Source: Escarpia spicata
Taxonomy: Eukaryota > Annelida > Polychaeta > Sabellida > Siboglinidae
Reading direction: 5' to 3'
Assembly: GCA_963995525.1 (NCBI GenBank)
Contig: OZ023206.1
Span: 74,182,506 to 74,246,505 of the forward strand
DNA: 64,000 nucleotides
The position numbers and the translations under genes are program-made. Positions within the stretch are counted from its first letter, which is position 1; each line of letters opens with the position of its first letter. The notes beneath the pieces were generated by a model. The model was not told where the DNA came from. It was given only the letters and a program-made list of their open reading frames with translations, and searched no databases. Below, one piece after another: positions 62,796-64,000 of the stretch.

Positions 62796-64000
62796 AAGAT
62801 TTCACAGATTATAATTATATACAAATTATGTGTATAACAATGTAATTATGGGCGCGCCTAATTATGTTCTGATAAATTAATTATTGGCAACAAATATGAA
62901 TATTGTTGGTCGAGGTACAGTAGATCGAGACTGTCTAGTGCATGAAAACGCTCCATCAACCATGTCCCCATGTCCATGAGGCATGACGCGTAAACAATGT
63001 TACGATGCTAGCCGGGATTTGGCAGTAAATAATCGAAATGTGTGCTTACGGAAACATGCCAAAATTACTATATTTCATATGTACCAAATATTCACAATTT
63101 AATTTCTAAAGATGTACCTTGTCTTGTGGATAGTTAGTTGCGCGCGTAACTGTAACAATTAGCTGAGTGTTCAAATATGGACGACGTAGACTCGCAGTAA
63201 AAAAAAATAAAAAATATTGTATTAATAATAATATTTACAATTTTTATTCAACACGCCTAGTTTACAATAAAATTTATTATATATTGTGGAGCTCTGTTTG
63301 TAAATGTAAGAACACAAGTTGAACGAATTTTAGTTTCGTTTAGATTACACTCCCCGCGCGGTGCGTTACTGCGCGGGAAACACTACCTTGCTTGTGAAAC
63401 TTGATGCACTTAATAGATGTAAGGAACATCACATGTTAGTGCTCCGGCCTCCCTCGGTCCGAGGACTGATAAATCACCTCCCGCTAACGGGATCGCCTCA
63501 TGCGCGGCTGGCATCAAGCGGGCTATTATCGGCAAACGTCCGGCGCATTTCTCCGCCTGCCAGCCGCTCAGATCCGTCCGCGGGCCGAGGGTGGCGTGCT
63601 GGCTGCGGTGGGAGGGGGTGTTAAACATTCATTTTTGGACCAGAGGGGTTTAAATTTCAAGGAGGGGTCAAACTTGTTTGGACCAGTCTTTGTGGGGTCA
63701 GAATTTATTTTAAAAGCATTTTGCAAAGTACTTTATAATTGAAACATTAAAAAAGTGTTTAAAATGTTTTTGCAACGTTATAATTGATATTTAAAAAAAA
63801 AAATTTGCAACATTATACGTAAATATGTTTATAGTAATGAGGAAGACGGGCCATAAAAAAATGTTGCATGAAAATATATTTTTTGATTTTTCATTAAACT
63901 AGTGGATTTAAAAAAATTACCAAGTTTAAACGTTTTAAAAACGTTTTCCCTGAGACGTTTTTGAAGAACATTCCCACAACATATGGATAACGTTTCATCA
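62796..64000 (+). mobile_element. Repeat X, second copy, runs off the window
   Basis: Direct copy of 57334-58538 at an offset of 5462 bp. It is almost identical, with a poly-A variation near 63793-63804, so the two copies are recent. Confidence 0.92.

Overview
The window looks like intergenic and intronic DNA from an invertebrate animal, probably marine. Reasons: AT-rich sequence, spliceosomal exon boundaries, long microsatellites, a C2H2 zinc-finger array, a calmodulin-like gene in pieces, and many metazoan mobile elements (CR1- and L2-type LINEs, a tRNA-derived SINE, a Kolobok-type DNA transposon, tyrosine-recombinase element debris). The phylum cannot be fixed from the sequence alone. Most open frames are decayed transposon genes or microsatellite artefacts.

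Layout. 1-1.8 kb: inverted partial copy of a repeat (called X) that also lies at 57.3-60.4 kb and 62.8-64.0 kb. 3.0-13.8 kb: an L2-like LINE split by a 7,306-bp DNA transposon (6028-13333) with 13-bp terminal inverted repeats and TTAA target duplications. The transposon carries two convergent decayed genes: a spliced P2X7-type 'ballast' domain gene (+) and a Kolobok-like transposase (-). 13.9-14.2 kb: SINE. 15.1-17.8 kb: short tandem repeats, a TATA-type promoter candidate and a hAT-like end. 18.6-26.6 kb: a second L2-like LINE, split by a nearly full-length 4.8-kb CR1 LINE whose removal joins the host LINE frame. 27.1-28.4 kb: degenerate C2H2 zinc fingers (-). 29.6-34.2 kb: long non-coding repeat A. 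34.2-37.3 kb: minus-strand LINE remains. 38.8-40.7 kb: three coding exons of a calmodulin-like gene (-), the best host-gene candidate. 41.3-48.3 kb: composite C-B-D, where C and D are direct repeats and B is a second copy of A. 48.4-48.8 kb: a 350-bp palindrome with microsatellite arms. 49.1-56.0 kb: tyrosine-recombinase fragments and an SGNH-hydrolase pseudogene, both on the minus strand, bracketed by 250-bp direct repeats, with two satellite-like arrays between them; one array is full of TGGC-N5-GCCA palindromes. 56.5-56.9 kb: a short plus ORF and a minus exon resembling DUF4806. 57.3-64.0 kb: repeat X, local duplications, and a LINE fragment cut by another X copy.

How the parts fit. The window is a record of nested insertions. 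Two cases are dated relative to each other by frame restoration: the Kolobok-like transposon landed in an L2-like LINE, and the CR1 landed in another L2-like LINE. The SINE tail resembles the tail of the L2-like LINE at 26.5 kb, which suggests that LINE type could have moved it. The most unusual unit is the TTAA transposon that carries a P2X7-type ballast gene as cargo. All family assignments rest on motif recognition by eye; no database search was run.
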